From: UBA710 sp051655145
GTDB taxonomy: Bacteria; Bacillota_I; Bacilli_A; Mycoplasmatales; Metamycoplasmataceae
Reading direction: 5' to 3'
DNA: 64,000 nt
NCBI GenBank assembly: GCA_051655145.1
Contig: JBOFZK010000050.1
Span: 4,276-68,275 of the forward strand
The notes beneath the pieces are model-generated. The model had not been told where the DNA came from. It saw nothing but the letters and a program-made list of their open reading frames with translations, and made no database searches. The position numbers and the translations under genes were made by a program. Below, one piece after another: positions 22,287-33,892 of this stretch. The stretch's first letter is position 1. Every line of letters begins with the position of its first letter.

Positions 22287-23450
22287 ATGAAGGACAATAA
22301 AAAAAAAGTTATTGTTGTTGGTGCTGGAATTTCTGGTGCAACAATAGCAAGATATTTAGCGGAAAAAAATTATAGCATTGAAATTTATGAAAAGCGAGAT
22401 GTAGTAGCTGGTCATATTTTTGATCAAGAAATTGAAGGAATAATTGTTCAAAAATATGGTCCTCATATTTTTCATACTTCAAAAGAAAAAGTAATTAATT
22501 TTATTAATAAATTTATGGAGAAAAATAATTTTAATAATAGAGTTGAAGGTTTTGTTCAAGGAAAAAAAATTCCCATACCTTTTAACTTTACAGGTATTGA
22601 TACATTTTTTATGGATGATGCTGAAGAAATAAAAAAAATCTTATTAAACGATTTTAAAGATTTAAAATCTGTTCCAATTTTAGAACTTGAAAAACATAAT
22701 AATCCTTTAATAAAAAAATTATCAAAATTTGTATATGAAAATATATTCGAAAACTATACTACTAAAATGTGGGGTTTAAATCCTAATAAAATTGATAAAT
22801 CAGTTACTGCAAGAGTTCCTATTGTTTTATCATATTATGATCGTTACTTTGTTGATCCATTTGAAGGAATACCTATTCATGGTTTTACAAAGGTGGTTGA
22901 AAATATTTTAAATCATAACAATATTAAAGTTTTTCTATCCAATGATGCAGATAAAAATATAGTTTTTAATGATGATAAAGTTTTATTTAATGGAGAAGAT
23001 AATTTAATTATTTATACAGGACCAATTGATAAGTTGTTCAAAAATGAATATGGAATTCTTGATTATCGTTCTTTAAAAATTGATATTGAAAAATTACCAG
23101 TTTCTCAATATCAAGAAACAGCAGTAGTAAATTATCCTGCAGATCCAAAAATGACAAGAATTACTGAATTTCAAAATTTTTATCCTGAAAAGCCAAGAAA
23201 ACAATACACATACATTTCAAAAGAATATCCAGGAGCCTATGATCCTGATGATAAAGTATTTAATGAACCATATTATCCATTAGCTTCTAATGAAGCGAGA
23301 ATAAAGTATAATAGATATAGTCAATGTGCCAAAAAATATAAAAATCTTTTACTTTTAGGAAGACTTGCTAGATTTGAATATATAAATATGGACGAAGCAA
23401 TAAATCAAGCTCTGGAATTGGGCGAAAAAATAATAAACGAATATAAATAA
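22287..23450 (+). CDS. glf: UDP-galactopyranose mutase
   Basis: 387 residues, standard length. A flavoenzyme that converts UDP-galactopyranose to UDP-galactofuranose, the donor for galactofuranose in capsules and glycolipids. Visible: the FAD dinucleotide motif VVGAGISGATIA near the N-terminus, KYGPHIFHTSKEKV, the WGLNPNKIDKSVTARVP segment, YDRYFVDPFEGIPIHGFTK, the EYPGAYD loop and the C-terminal LLLLGRLARFEYINMDEAI. The Trp in MWG is a rare TGG. No galactofuranosyl transferase or Gal epimerase is next to it, so the acceptor is unknown. Coupled to the P/Q-rich gene upstream and followed 7 bases later by acpS. Confidence 0.95.
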   Translation: MKDNKKKVIVVGAGISGATIARYLAEKNYSIEIYEKRDVVAGHIFDQEIEGIIVQKYGPHIFHTSKEKVINFINKFMEKNNFNNRVEGFVQGKKIPIPFNFTGIDTFFMDDAEEIKKILLNDFKDLKSVPILELEKHNNPLIKKLSKFVYENIFENYTTKMWGLNPNKIDKSVTARVPIVLSYYDRYFVDPFEGIPIHGFTKVVENILNHNNIKVFLSNDADKNIVFNDDKVLFNGEDNLIIYTGPIDKLFKNEYGILDYRSLKIDIEKLPVSQYQETAVVNYPADPKMTRITEFQNFYPEKPRKQYTYISKEYPGAYDPDDKVFNEPYYPLASNEARIKYNRYSQCAKKYKNLLLLGRLARFEYINMDEAINQALELGEKIINEYK

Positions 23451-23457
23451 GGAAAAA

Positions 23458-23757
23458 ATGATAGGTGTTGATTTAACGAGAATTTCAAGATTTGAAAATG
23501 TAGAATTAGATTTCGTTTTAAGAGTTCTTAGTCCAAAAGAAGTTAGTGCATATAAAGCATTAAATCCAGAATCAAAAGCTAAATACATAGCTACTAGATG
23601 AGCAATAAAAGAAGCGATTTTCAAAGCTGATAATAAATATAGTAATTTTTCTAAAATTTATATTAATAAAATAGAAAAAGTATATTCATTTAAAGATTTT
23701 CAAATTTCCGTTTCTAATGAAGGAGATTATATTATAGCATTTGTTATAATAATATAA
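23458..23757 (+). CDS. acpS: Holo-[acyl-carrier-protein] synthase
   Basis: 99 residues, shorter than the usual 115-125. It moves the phosphopantetheine arm of CoA to a serine of ACP. Both metal/CoA motifs are seen: MIGVDLTRISRFENV at the N-terminus (Asp5 is the Mg ligand) and the W-A-I-K-E-A-I-F-K-A helix (family W-[AS]-x-K-E-A). CoaD, which makes its substrate precursor, is also in this window. Preceded by AAGGAAAAA and followed 2 bases later by plsC. Confidence 0.9.
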
Positions 23758-23759
23758 TT

Positions 23760-24725
23760 ATGAATAACGATAAAAAGAAAATAAATAAAAAAGTTGTTTT
23801 AACAAAACCATTTTTTGATTTTACAGCATTAAGATGTAAAGGTAAAGCAAAAAGAGCTCAAGCAGATCCTAGTAGATATCCTCTTGAAAATAGATATATG
23901 TTTTTATTAAAACAAATAAAAAGAATGCTTAAAATTTTAAAAGTAAAAATTATTGTAAAAGGTTATGAAAACGTTCAATCAAGTGGTCCTGCCTTTTTAG
24001 TTTCTAATCACCAAGATAATTCAGATCCAATTATTATAGCTTGTGCATTAGCTAAACAAGGACATGACAAAGAAGAAAAAGAAAAATTAGTAACATTTCT
24101 TGCAAAGGAAGAACTAAAATATAATCCTAAAACAAGATGACCATTAGAATTAATCAATACATTTTTTCTTGATAGAGATAATCCAAGAGCGGCTTATGAA
24201 ACATATTTAAATTTTGGCAAATTCGTTAAAAATGAAAAAACATTCGGACTTATTTTTCCTGAAGGTACTAGAAACAAAGAAGGATCAATATCTCCTTTTA
24301 AATCAGCAGCTGTTAAAGTAGCTCAAAAAGAACTTATTTCTATTATTCCCGTTACAATTAATAATTCAATTTCTGGTTTTACTCATAAAAGAAATGTTCC
24401 ATTAGTTGTCGAAGTTATTTTTCATAAAAAAATAAGTGCTTCTTCTTTTGTAAATCAAACTTCACAAGCTTTAGCTCAAAGAGTTGAAACTATTGTAAAA
24501 AGCGAATTTAAAAAACCTGAATATAATTTTGTAAATTCTTTAACTGAAAAGAAAAAAGAAAAACTTTTAAAACTAGAAACTAAATTTAAAAAACAAGAAC
24601 AAAAAGTTTTCCTTAAAGATCAAAAAAGAAGACAAAAAGAAGCAGATCAAGAGAAAAAGATTTTAGAACAAGAAGAAAAAGAACTTAAAAAATATATGCA
24701 AAAAGAAGAAAAAGAAAAAAAATAA
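23760..24725 (+). CDS. plsC: 1-acyl-sn-glycerol-3-phosphate acyltransferase
   Basis: 321 residues including a tail. It makes phosphatidic acid from lysophosphatidic acid at the membrane. The catalytic H-x4-D is in NHQDNSDP, and the substrate-binding motif is FPEGTRNKEG, followed by GAAxxA-like SPFKSAAVKVA and IIPVTINNS. The last 70-80 residues are a Lys/Glu/Gln-rich coiled coil (starting around EKKKEKLLKLE) not needed for catalysis. TGA at 24138 is Trp. Its stop is one base from the end of the convergent metK. Confidence 0.92.
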
Positions 24726-24726
24726 A

Positions 24727-25860
24727 TTATTTTATTTTATCTTTAATTTTTAATATTTCTTTAACCTTATTAGTTTTTTCTCAAGGTAGACTTATATCAG
24801 TTCTTCCAAAATGTCCATAAGTTGCTGTTTGGAAATAAATAGGTTTTCTAAGATCTAAATCTCTAATTATTCCTCCAGGAGTTAAATCAAAAACTTTATT
24901 AATTATTTTTTCTATTTTATCTTTAGAAATTTTTTCAGTTCCAAATGTTTCAACAAAAACAGAAATTGGCTTTACTATTCCTATTCCATAAGAAATTTGA
25001 AGCTCAATTTTGTCAGCTATTTTAGCAGCTACTAAATTCTTTGCAACTCATCTTGCAGCATATGCAGCTGAACGATCTACTTTTGTTGGATCTTTTCCAC
25101 TAAAAGCACCACCACCATGTCTAGCTGCACCACCATAAGTATCTACTATTATTTTTCTCCCGGTTAAACCGGTATCGCCAATTGGACCACCAATTGTAAA
25201 ACTTCCTGAAGGATTAATTATTATTTTATATTTTTTAGTTGGTAAATATTCATTTATAACAGGTTCAATAACTAGTTTTGTAACTTTTTCTTCAATTGTT
25301 TTTTTTGAAACATTTTCATCATGTTGTATTGACATTAAAATAGTATCTATTTCTTTTCCAGAATCATTATATGAAATAGTAACTTGTGATTTCATATCAA
25401 ACTTTAAAAATGATAATTCACCACTTCTAATAAGTGATTCTGTTAATTTATTTAATTTATGAGCAATAACTAAAGTAATAGGCATAAATTCTTTTGTTTC
25501 ATTTGTAGCATAACCAAAAATTATTCCTTGATCACCAGCACCTATAGTTCCATCTGAATGTTCAACAGAATGAAGAATTTCTTTTGATTGAGAGTTAACA
25601 TTAGAAAGAATAGTAAAATCATTTTCACTATATCCTAGCTTAAGTAATATTTCTCATGTAGTAGCTGTTATATCAACATATGTCGTAGTAGTTATTTCTC
25701 CACCAACAATAATTAACCTATTAGAAGCCATTACTTCTACCGCTACTTTAGCTGTTGGATCTTTTTTTAAAATCTTGTCCAAGATAGCATCAGAAATTTG
25801 ATCGCATATTTTATCAGGGTGTCCAACACCAACAGATTCGGAAGTAAAGTAATATTTCAT
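24727..25860 (-). CDS. metK: S-adenosylmethionine synthetase
   Basis: 377 residues, the usual length. It makes SAM from methionine and ATP. Visible: SESVGVGHPDKICDQISDAILD at the N-terminus (His of GHPDK), the flexible-loop region and GAGDQGIIFGYA, the P-loop-like GGAARHGGGAFSGKDPTKVDRSAAYAAR, and the C-terminal TYGHFGRTD...W. In a minimal genome the main SAM users would be RNA methyltransferases such as RlmB here. It diverges from valS across 73 bases; no SAM riboswitch is visible. The ATG is preceded by GGGGAAAA on the minus strand. Confidence 0.97.
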
Positions 25861-25916
25861 TTTTCCCCAAAAATTTATTTTTTAAATTATATCATTTATT
25901 ATAAACTGAAATATTT

Positions 25917-25930
25917 TATAATATTATAAA
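25917..25930 (+). promoter_or_regulatory. -10 region for valS (leaderless)
   Basis: TATAAT at 25917 and TATAAA at 25925 lie just before the ATG at 25934. There is no room for a ribosome site. Confidence 0.5.
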
Positions 25931-25933
25931 AGT

Positions 25934-28438
25934 ATGCAAAATGAAATAATAGATGATAAAAAATATAATCATCAAACTGTAGAGAAAAATATAAATAAAA
26001 AATGAATTGAAAAAAAATTTTTTTCAGTTCATGATGAAAGCAAAGTTCCCTTTTGTATTATTCTTCCCCCTCCTAATGTAACAGGTAAATTACATTTAGG
26101 ACATGCATGAGATGGTTATATTCAAGATTCAATAATAAGATATAAAAAAATACAAGGATTTGATGTTTTATTTTTACCAGCAACAGACCATGCTGGAATA
26201 GCTACTCAAACAAAAGTTGAACAAAAACTTGCTGAAGAAAATATTGATAAACATTCATTAGGAAGAGAAGGGTTTTTAAAAAAAGCTTTTGAATGAAAAG
26301 AATTATATGCAGGAATTATAAAACAGCAATGAAATAAATTAGGTCTTGCTTTAGATTATACAAATGAAAGATTTACATTAGATCCTGAAGCTAATAAAGC
26401 AGTAAATAAAATATTTATTGATTTGTATAATAAAGGTTTAATTTATAGAGATAAAAAACCAATTAATTGAGATGTTAAATTAAAAACAGCAATTTCTAAT
26501 ATAGAAGTTATTAATAAAGAACAAAATTCTAAAATGTATTATATTAAATATTTTTTAGAAAACAAAGAAGATTTTATAACTATTGCAACAACAAGAATTG
26601 AAACAATTTTTTCAGATGTTGCTATTGCTTTTAACCCTAAAGATAAAAACAAAAATAAATACCTAAATAAAAAAGTTATTAATCCTTTAACAAAAGAACT
26701 TCTTCCTATTATTACTGACGATTATATTAAAATCGATTTCGGTAGTGGATTTATGAAAGTTTCTGCACATGCCATAAATGATATTGATATTATTAAAAAG
26801 AATAATTTAGAAATTAAAGAATGTATTGATGAAGATGGAAATTTAAATGATTTGGCAAGAATATTTAAAGGTTTAAATAGAGAAGAAGCAAGAAAAAAAA
26901 TAGAAATATTTTTAAAAGAAAATGATTTACTTGTTGAAATAAAAAATATAAAAAATAATATTGGATTTTCAGAAAGAACAAACGAAGTAATTGAAATACT
27001 TGTAAAATCTCAATGATTTTTAAAAATGAAACCATTTTCAGAATTAGTTTTAAATAATTTAAATTCAAAGGATAAAGTAGAAATAATTCCTAAAAGATTT
27101 GAAAAAATTCTTCAACATTGAATGAAAGATACATATGATTGAAATTTATCAAGACAACTTTGATGAGGACATAGAATTCCTGTTTGATATAAAGGGAAAG
27201 AAATTTTAGTTCAAGAAGAAAACCCAGGAAAAGAATGAATTCAAGACGAGGATGTACTAGATACATGATTTTCTTCTGGTATTGCTCCTTTTTCCTTTTT
27301 AGGATGACCAAATGAAGAAAAATTTTTAAAACGTTTCTTTCCAACATCAATTTTAGTTACAGGATATGACATTATTTTCTTCTGAGTTGCAAGAATGTAT
27401 TTCTTTTCATTAGAATTTATGAAAGAAATACCATTTAATAAATTATTATTACATGGTTTAATTAAGGATGAGCAAGGAAGAAAAATGTCTAAATCTTTAG
27501 GAAATGGAATTGATCCAATGGAAGTTATTGATCAATATGGTTCTGATTCTCTTCGTTGATTTTTATTAACAAATTCTTCACCAGGAAATGATATAAATTA
27601 TAGTACAGAAAAACTTAATAATGCTTGAGCTTTATGTAATAAATTATGAAATATTAATAGATATATTATTAATATGTCAGAGGATAATAATACTGAATTA
27701 TTTTTTAGTGACAAATGAATAAATGCTAAATTATTTAGTTTAGAAAAAAATATAAAAAAATTCATGGAAAAATTTAATTTCGCTTTTATAGGAAAAGAAA
27801 TTTCTAACTTTATTTATAATGATTTTTCATCATATTATGTTGAATTTTTAAAAGTAAATCCAAACAAAAAAAACGCAAAAGAAATTCTTGAAAAATTACT
27901 AATAATTATTCATCCATTTTTACCATTTATTACTGATAAACTTTATTTAAATTTAACAGGAAAAGAATTATTAGAATCTACTGAATATGAACTAAAAAAT
28001 TATTCTAATGTAAGTTATATTGATAGAGCAATCGAAATAATTGATATGATAAAAAACTTTAGAAATATTTATAATATTCCAGTTAAAGAAAAAGTGTTTT
28101 TTAATATAATAAAAATTAATGAAAAAAATATAAATGAATTAGTAAAAATAGTTAATAAATTAGCTAATGCAGACATACAAGAAAATAAAGGTGTTTTATA
28201 TAAAAATTCTTCTTTGGAAATAAGTATAAAAATAAGCGAAGAATTAATAAAAATTGAACAAGAAAAACTTTTAAAAGAAAAACTTTTTATTGAATCAGAA
28301 ATTAAAAGAGCCAATGATATTTTATCTAATAAAAAATTTGTATTAAAAGCTCCAAAAGAAAAAGTACAAATTGAACAAGAAAAATTAAAATTATTCACAG
28401 AAAAACTAGTTTTAATAAATGAAAAAATAAAAGGATAA
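25934..28438 (+). CDS. valS: Valyl-tRNA synthetase
   Basis: 834 residues, a little shorter than the 870-950 of most bacteria. It charges tRNA-Val. Signature PPPNVTGKLHLGHA (HLGH) is near the N-terminus and KMSKS lies at 517-521. The C-terminal coiled coil (about 770-834, KEKLFIESEIKRANDILS...) is typical of ValRS. The editing domain is drifted: TTRPET is TTRIET (219-224) and the usual AHDPND core is A-H-A-I-N-D (278-283), keeping His279 and Asp283 but losing the first Asp and the preceding Pro. FolD follows after one base. Confidence 0.97.
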
Positions 28439-28439
28439 T

Positions 28440-29273
28440 ATGAATATTTTAGATGGAGTTGCATTAAGTAAAAAAATACTTGAAGAAATAAAAGAAGAAA
28501 TAGATAAAAACAATTATAAAATTTCCTTTTGTATTATTCAAATTGGCGATGTATTTGAATCTAATAAATATATTAATAACAAACTTAAAAAAACATCATA
28601 TGTAGGAATAAAAACGGATCATAAAAAATACGATAATAATATAAGTTTTAAAGATTTAGAAAAAGAAATAAATTCATTTAAAAATTTATATGATGGAATT
28701 ATTATTCAATTACCTATTCCTTCAACATTAAATAAAAAAAATGTTCTTGATCTAATTGATGTTGAAAAAGATGTTGATGGTCTTACAACAAAAAATAAAA
28801 TAAACTTTATAAACAATGAAGGCTTTTATTTTGTTCCAGCAACAGCAAAAGCTATAATTACTTGTTTAGAACAAAACAAAATAGAAATAAAAAACAAAAA
28901 AGCATATGTTATAGGAGAATCAGAACTCGTTGGAAACCCTACAAAAATATTGCTTGATAGATTAGGTGCTATTACTAGATCATTTAATATTGAAACAGGT
29001 ATAAAAGGAAGTGAAGAAGCAGATATTCTTATTGTAGCTGCGGGGTGTGCTAATTTAGTGAAAAAAGAAAATATAAAAAAAGGATCAACAGTAATCGATG
29101 TTGGTATAAATACATTTGACGAAAATAAAATAGTTGGAGATGTAGATATTCAGAATGCTAAAGAAAAAATTGATAATTTTTCTCCATCACCAGGAGGGAT
29201 AGGGCCCCTTACTATTTGTTCTTTAATTCAAAATATAGTTTTAGCTTATAAAAGAAAAATTATGTCTCAATAA
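28440..29273 (+). CDS. folD: Bifunctional methylenetetrahydrofolate dehydrogenase/cyclohydrolase
   Basis: 277 residues. It interconverts methylene-THF, methenyl-THF and formyl-THF, supplying the formyl group for initiator tRNA. Visible: SNKYINNKLKK (family S-x-x-Y-[VI]-x-x-K, catalytic Lys), DGIIIQLPIP, KDVDGL, the nucleotide-binding VIGESELVGNPTKILL, and the C-terminal SPGGIGPLT signature. Two usual residues differ: the Arg of G-R-S-x-x-V-G is Glu, and the CHS-x-T segment is replaced by SFNIET. This may affect cofactor preference. The gene overlaps the convergent hydrolase by 14 bases. Confidence 0.94.
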   Translation: MNILDGVALSKKILEEIKEEIDKNNYKISFCIIQIGDVFESNKYINNKLKKTSYVGIKTDHKKYDNNISFKDLEKEINSFKNLYDGIIIQLPIPSTLNKKNVLDLIDVEKDVDGLTTKNKINFINNEGFYFVPATAKAIITCLEQNKIEIKNKKAYVIGESELVGNPTKILLDRLGAITRSFNIETGIKGSEEADILIVAAGCANLVKKENIKKGSTVIDVGINTFDENKIVGDVDIQNAKEKIDNFSPSPGGIGPLTICSLIQNIVLAYKRKIMSQ

Positions 29274-30087
29274 ATTCTTCTAATACATCAATAAAATATT
29301 CAGGAGTTTCTTTAAAAGGGATATGCCCAATCTCTTTAAAAAAATCAATTTGGATATATGGTTTTGATGATTTTTTAAAAGCAAAAACTATAGAATTTCT
29401 AGGGATTATTTTATTTTCATAACCACTAACTATTAAAGTTTTTTGTTTTATTAATGATTCTTCTTTTCTTGCGGCTATAACAAAGTTATAAAAAGAACAA
29501 ATATCATTACCAAGACTTTTTAAAAAAGCTCTATTTTCTAATCTATATTTGGTATCTTCTCTAATAATTTTTTCAATATTATCTTTATTTAATGTATTAA
29601 TAATGTTGAAATAAAATAAATTATGTAATTTAAGATTTTTATCAAAATTTCTAGGAATATAAGCAGGTTTTTTGAAATAAAAATGAAACAACATAAAAGA
29701 ATTCATTGGAGAAATTAAGAATAATTTTTTAACTCTTTTTTGAAATCTATTAGCTACTCTTGTAGCAATTAATGCCCCAAAAGAATGACCTATTAAAATA
29801 ACTTTTTCAAGATTTCTATCTTCTATAAAATCATTACAATAATCAACTAAATATCTGACATCAATTTCTTTTATATTTTGGTCTTTGGAAATCTTATTAT
29901 ATTTACTTCCAGGAAGTTCAATTCCATAATAATTATATTTGTGAATATCTTTAAATAAAACAATAGTATCATTAAAAAAATCACAATCTAAAGAGTATTC
30001 GTGAATAAAAACAATATTTCCCTTTGGATTATCAACTTTTGCTTTTTGATAATGAAAAACCTCTTTTTTTGTTTCTACTAGCTTCAT
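29260..30087 (-). CDS. Alpha/beta hydrolase, lysophospholipase/esterase-like
   Basis: 275 residues, alpha/beta-hydrolase fold. The oxyanion region is IVFIHEYSLDCDFF near residue 25, and the nucleophile elbow G-H-S-F-G is in VILIGHSFGALIATRV. A late Asp in the NKIIP region and His in EIGHIPFKETPEYF (near 257) complete a likely triad. Substrate unknown; mycoplasmas use such enzymes on host lipids. No signal peptide. The ATG follows the stop of the kinase gene by one base, so the two are co-translated. Confidence 0.85.
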   Translation of the reverse strand: MKLVETKKEVFHYQKAKVDNPKGNIVFIHEYSLDCDFFNDTIVLFKDIHKYNYYGIELPGSKYNKISKDQNIKEIDVRYLVDYCNDFIEDRNLEKVILIGHSFGALIATRVANRFQKRVKKLFLISPMNSFMLFHFYFKKPAYIPRNFDKNLKLHNLFYFNIINTLNKDNIEKIIREDTKYRLENRAFLKSLGNDICSFYNFVIAARKEESLIKQKTLIVSGYENKIIPRNSIVFAFKKSSKPYIQIDFFKEIGHIPFKETPEYFIDVLEEFIET

Positions 30088-30088
30088 T

Positions 30089-30748
30089 TTATATATTTTC
30101 TTTTGCTATTTTTTCTTTAATAAGTTTAATTTGTTCTTTTGTTGGTAAATTAGCATCTAAAACTAAATAATTAATTCCATAAACACTACATACCTCAATA
30201 AGATATTTTGTATAGTTTCTTCATAAACTTCTAAAATATGGCTCATTAGCATCAAAATTATCTATTTCAGATGCTCTTCCTCTTTTTAGAATTCTTTCTT
30301 TAAAGTGTTCTCATTGTAAATCAAGAATTACATATAATTTAGGAATTCCTATAGAATATATTAATTCTTTTACCTTATCATGTCACATTGAGTCATAAAA
30401 CCCAAAAAGAATTGGATCAGCAGTCATATTTTGGTGTGCAAATAATCTATCTTCGAATATAGTTCTATCAAATATAGTTAATTGATTATTTCCATTAGCT
30501 TCTTTATATTTGTCAAATCTTGAACAAAAAAAGTAAACTTGAAAAGCTATAGCTGATGTTTTATCCCCTTCATATAATTTTTTTAATAATATATTTTGTA
30601 ATTCGTCTTTTTCGTCTAATTCGAATACAGTTGCTGCCTTAAATTCTTCTCCTAAAGCCCTTGAAAGAGTAGATTTACCAGCTCCAATCATTCCTCCAAT
30701 AGCAAAACTATTTGAAATTCTTATTTTGTGAAATTCTGATTTTAACAT
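30089..30748 (-). CDS. dck: Deoxynucleoside kinase (deoxyadenosine/deoxyguanosine type)
   Basis: 219 residues. It phosphorylates salvaged deoxynucleosides, a main dNTP source in mycoplasmas. P-loop GGMIGAGKST near 18-27; the substrate-site motif is DRTIFEDRLFA (family E/D-R-[ST]), and the LID region follows around KERILKRGRASEID. TGA codons at 30381 and near 30218 and 30311 are Trp. Exact base preference cannot be read from the sequence. Divergent from the ABC exporter across about 120 bases. Confidence 0.9.
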
Positions 30749-30855
30749 ATCTTCTACCCCTTATTTTAATCAACAATTATTATATAAAATAATATTGCTA
30801 TAAAAATATTTTTATTAAAATAAAATAACATTTAAACAAAAAAGTATTTTATTTG

Positions 30856-30861
30856 TAAAAT
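30856..30861 (+). promoter_or_regulatory. -10 box for ABC exporter (leaderless)
   Basis: TAAAAT ends 6 bases before the ATG at 30868; no Shine-Dalgarno. Confidence 0.4.
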
Positions 30862-30867
30862 AGAAAT

Positions 30868-32715
30868 ATGGTAAAAAATGAAAAAAAAGGTGAATTATCC
30901 TTAAAAAACAATATAAAATTCATTTTTTGATATGCAAAAGCTTACAAATTGAAATTAATTATAATTTTTATAATGACTTTTTTCTTAACGCTTATTTTAG
31001 CAGGAGGATTAATAGCTCAATATTATTTTATGCAAATGCTTCAAATAGCGGCTGAAACAAATAAAATAAATACTACTGAACTAATAGGATATAGCATTGG
31101 AATTATTCTAGGATATATTTTACAAGTGATAATTTATGTATTACAAGTTATTTTTATGACGAAAATAGCTCAAAAAATGGGTAAACAAATAAGACTTGAT
31201 TTATATTCTAAAATATTAGATCTTAAATTAGCTTATTTCGATACAAATCCTTCTGGGGATATTATGTCAAAATTAACTAATGATGTTATGAATATAACAA
31301 ATTCACTAACTCAAAATACAACCCAACTTCTAACTCAACTTTTTCAAATGTTATGAATGTTAATTACAGCATTTTTATTTTCACCTATTTTAGCTGCAAT
31401 AGCGATATCTCTTACTCCATTACAATTAGGTTTTATTTTTGTAATGACAAAAAAAGCCAAACCATTATTTCTAAAAAAACAAAATACAATTAGTGAAATG
31501 AATTCATTTGTTGAAGAAATGGTTTCAGGACAAAAAGTTATAAATAATTTTGGGAAAGTAAATTTAATTAATTCTCAATTTGATGTTGTTAATGAAAAAC
31601 TTAAAAAAATAGATAAAAAATCAAACATAATATCAAGTTCAAATGCACCATGAATAAATTTTATAAGTGGAATGGCAATTTTAATTTCAGTAGTAAGCGG
31701 ACTATTAATTTATAAAAATGTAGAAATAGGAGGAATTACTCCTGTTGGTAATAACCCATTTTTATTAGTTTCATTATTATTTGCTTTTAATATGTTTTAT
31801 AATGGATATTCAACTCCTATGTTCCAAATATTTGAAATGTGAAGTGTTATTCAAGCGGCACTTTCTGGATCACAAAGAGTAAGTGTTGTTTATAATGAAA
31901 AAGAAGAGAAAAAAGAAAATGAAATTATTGATGTAAATAATTTAAGTGGAGATGTTAATATTAAGAATTTAAATTTTTCTTATGATGGGAAAAAACAAAT
32001 ACTAAAAAATATTAATATTCATGCCAAAAAAAATCAAGTAATTGGAATAGTAGGACCAACAGGAAGTGGGAAAACTACTATTATAAATTTATTAACAAAA
32101 TTTTATGATATTGAAGATGGAGATATTATTTTCGATAATGTTTCAATTAAAGAAATTTCTAAACAATCTTTAAGAGATCAAATTAGTGTAGTTTTACAAG
32201 ATACTTATATATTTGAAGGATCTATTTATGATAATTTAAGATATGCAAAAGAAGATGCGACAAATAAACAAATAGAAGAGGCTTGTATTTTAGCAAATGC
32301 AGATCATTTTATTATGGCTTTAAAAGATGGTTATAATACCATTTTAAAAAACAATGCAGAAGAGTTTTCACAAGGGGAAAAACAACTTTTAGCAATAGCT
32401 AGAGCAATACTGAAAAAAGCATCAATTTTAATTTTGGATGAAGCAACTTCTTTCGTAGATACAAAGACTGAAAAAGATATAAGAGAAGGAATGGTTTTCG
32501 CTTCTAAAAATAAAACAACATTTATAATTGCGCATAGACTTTCAACAATAAAAAGTGCAGATATGATAGTAGTTTTAAAAGATGGAGAAATTATTGAAAA
32601 AGGAAAACATAGCGAACTTATCGACTTAAAAGGATTCTACTATAATTTATATAATTCAGGTGTTGATGTACCAGAAGATGTTGTTCCTATTGAGAATGAA
32701 TTTTTAACTGCTTAG
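30868..32715 (+). CDS. ABC exporter half with a non-consensus signature loop
   Basis: 615 residues: a membrane domain with six predicted helices (about 25-325) and an ATPase domain (about 370-600). Walker A is GPTGSGKTT; Walker B ends LILDEATSFVD with the catalytic Glu present; the switch His is in IAHRLST. The signature loop is FSQGEKQ instead of LSGGQ. This combination marks the 'second half' of heterodimeric multidrug/lipid exporters of the YheI/YheH or TM287/288 type. No partner is adjacent; the gene at 47611-49362 has the complementary defects. The stop region overlaps the convergent dinB by 29 bases. Confidence 0.92.
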
Positions 32716-33892
32716 AATCTTTTTTAGGTTTTTTTTCGCTTAAAATAACTAGCTCTTTTTTTCCTAAATTATTATTGATATTATTAATAATATTATGAAC
32801 TATAGAATTATCTTTTTGTTTATCAAAAATATTACTTTGTTTCATAAATAATGATATATCAATTATATTAATTAATTTAATATCAATTTTATAAATATAT
32901 TCATCATTTCATTCACTTAAAAATAAGTTTTTACAACATGTAAAAATGCTTTCAAAACTTTGAAAATAATTATCATTTTTTTCTTTTAAATCAATAACTC
33001 TTTCAGGAGAATAAAATTTTAATAAAAGAGTTTTTGCAATATCATTTCTTTCTAGTAAAATTAGCGATAATTCAAATGATAAAGAATAAATTTCATGAAG
33101 GATTTTTTCTTCATTATTTGTCGAACCTTCTTTAATAACTTTGCTTTTAGAAATACTTTTAGAAAGTTCATTTTTATAATTAATAATATCATTACCAATT
33201 CCATTAGCATTATCAATAAAAACTGAAGTTAAATTCTTAAAAATTTTGTTTAAATTTTTATCATTTTTATTAGCATTAGCAAGATCTCCAATAGTTTCAA
33301 TTTTTATTTTATAAAGATTATTAATTTTTTGCTTGCCAATTCCAAAATATCTTTCTATTTTTAAAGGTCATAAAAACTTTTCTATATCATCTTTATTTTT
33401 AATTAAAAAAATACCAAAAGGCTTTGCTAAATAATTTGCCATTTTCGCTAAAAAAATATTATATGAAACCCCAATTGAAATAGGAAGATTAAAACTCTTT
33501 AAAATATCATCTTGAATAATTTGTGTCAATTTTTTAACTGAACCATATTTTTCAATCATATGCGTAACATCTAGAAATCATTCATCAATTGAATAAATCT
33601 CAATTTTCTGTGTGTATTTTTTAAGAAGAAAAAAAATTTTTTTTGAAAGTTCATAATATAAATCATGATTAGGTTTAAATATATATAATTCTGAAGAAAG
33701 CTTTTCAATTTTATCAATTTTTTCCGGAACAAAACAACCCTTGTTTTTAAGAGAATAGCTAATTGAAAGAGCAATTGAAGATGCTCTACTTGTAGAAATA
33801 ACAATATCCTTATCTTTTAAATGAGGTTTATCTATTATTTCAGCATTAACAAAAAAGGAATCTACATCAACATGAAGAATTACCTTCTTCAT
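32687..33892 (-). CDS. dinB: Y-family DNA polymerase (Pol IV / DinB-like)
   Basis: 401 residues. A translesion polymerase. N-terminal DVDSFFVNAE carries the first catalytic Asp, and YSIDEWFLDVT the Asp-Glu pair; a helix-hairpin-helix segment is around ERYFGIGKQKINNLYKI. The little-finger domain is diverged, and the C-terminus is basic (EKKPKKDSKQLKIHSQ). TGA codons are Trp, including that in SIDEWF. The start is 2 bases from the upstream stop (TAAATAAATG). Confidence 0.9.

Noticed and set aside
23745..23758. A separate promoter for plsC inside the end of acpS
   Set aside because: TATAAT occurs at 23745 and 23753, but such hexamers are expected by chance in this composition and the genes are only 2 bases apart.
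25861..25933. SAM riboswitch or T-box between metK and valS
   Set aside because: 73 A/T-rich bases with no stable stem or T-box sequence; only -10 boxes are visible.
26865..27350. Minus-strand frames inside valS
   Set aside because: Low-complexity Leu/Phe-rich shadows of the valS coding strand without a start signal.
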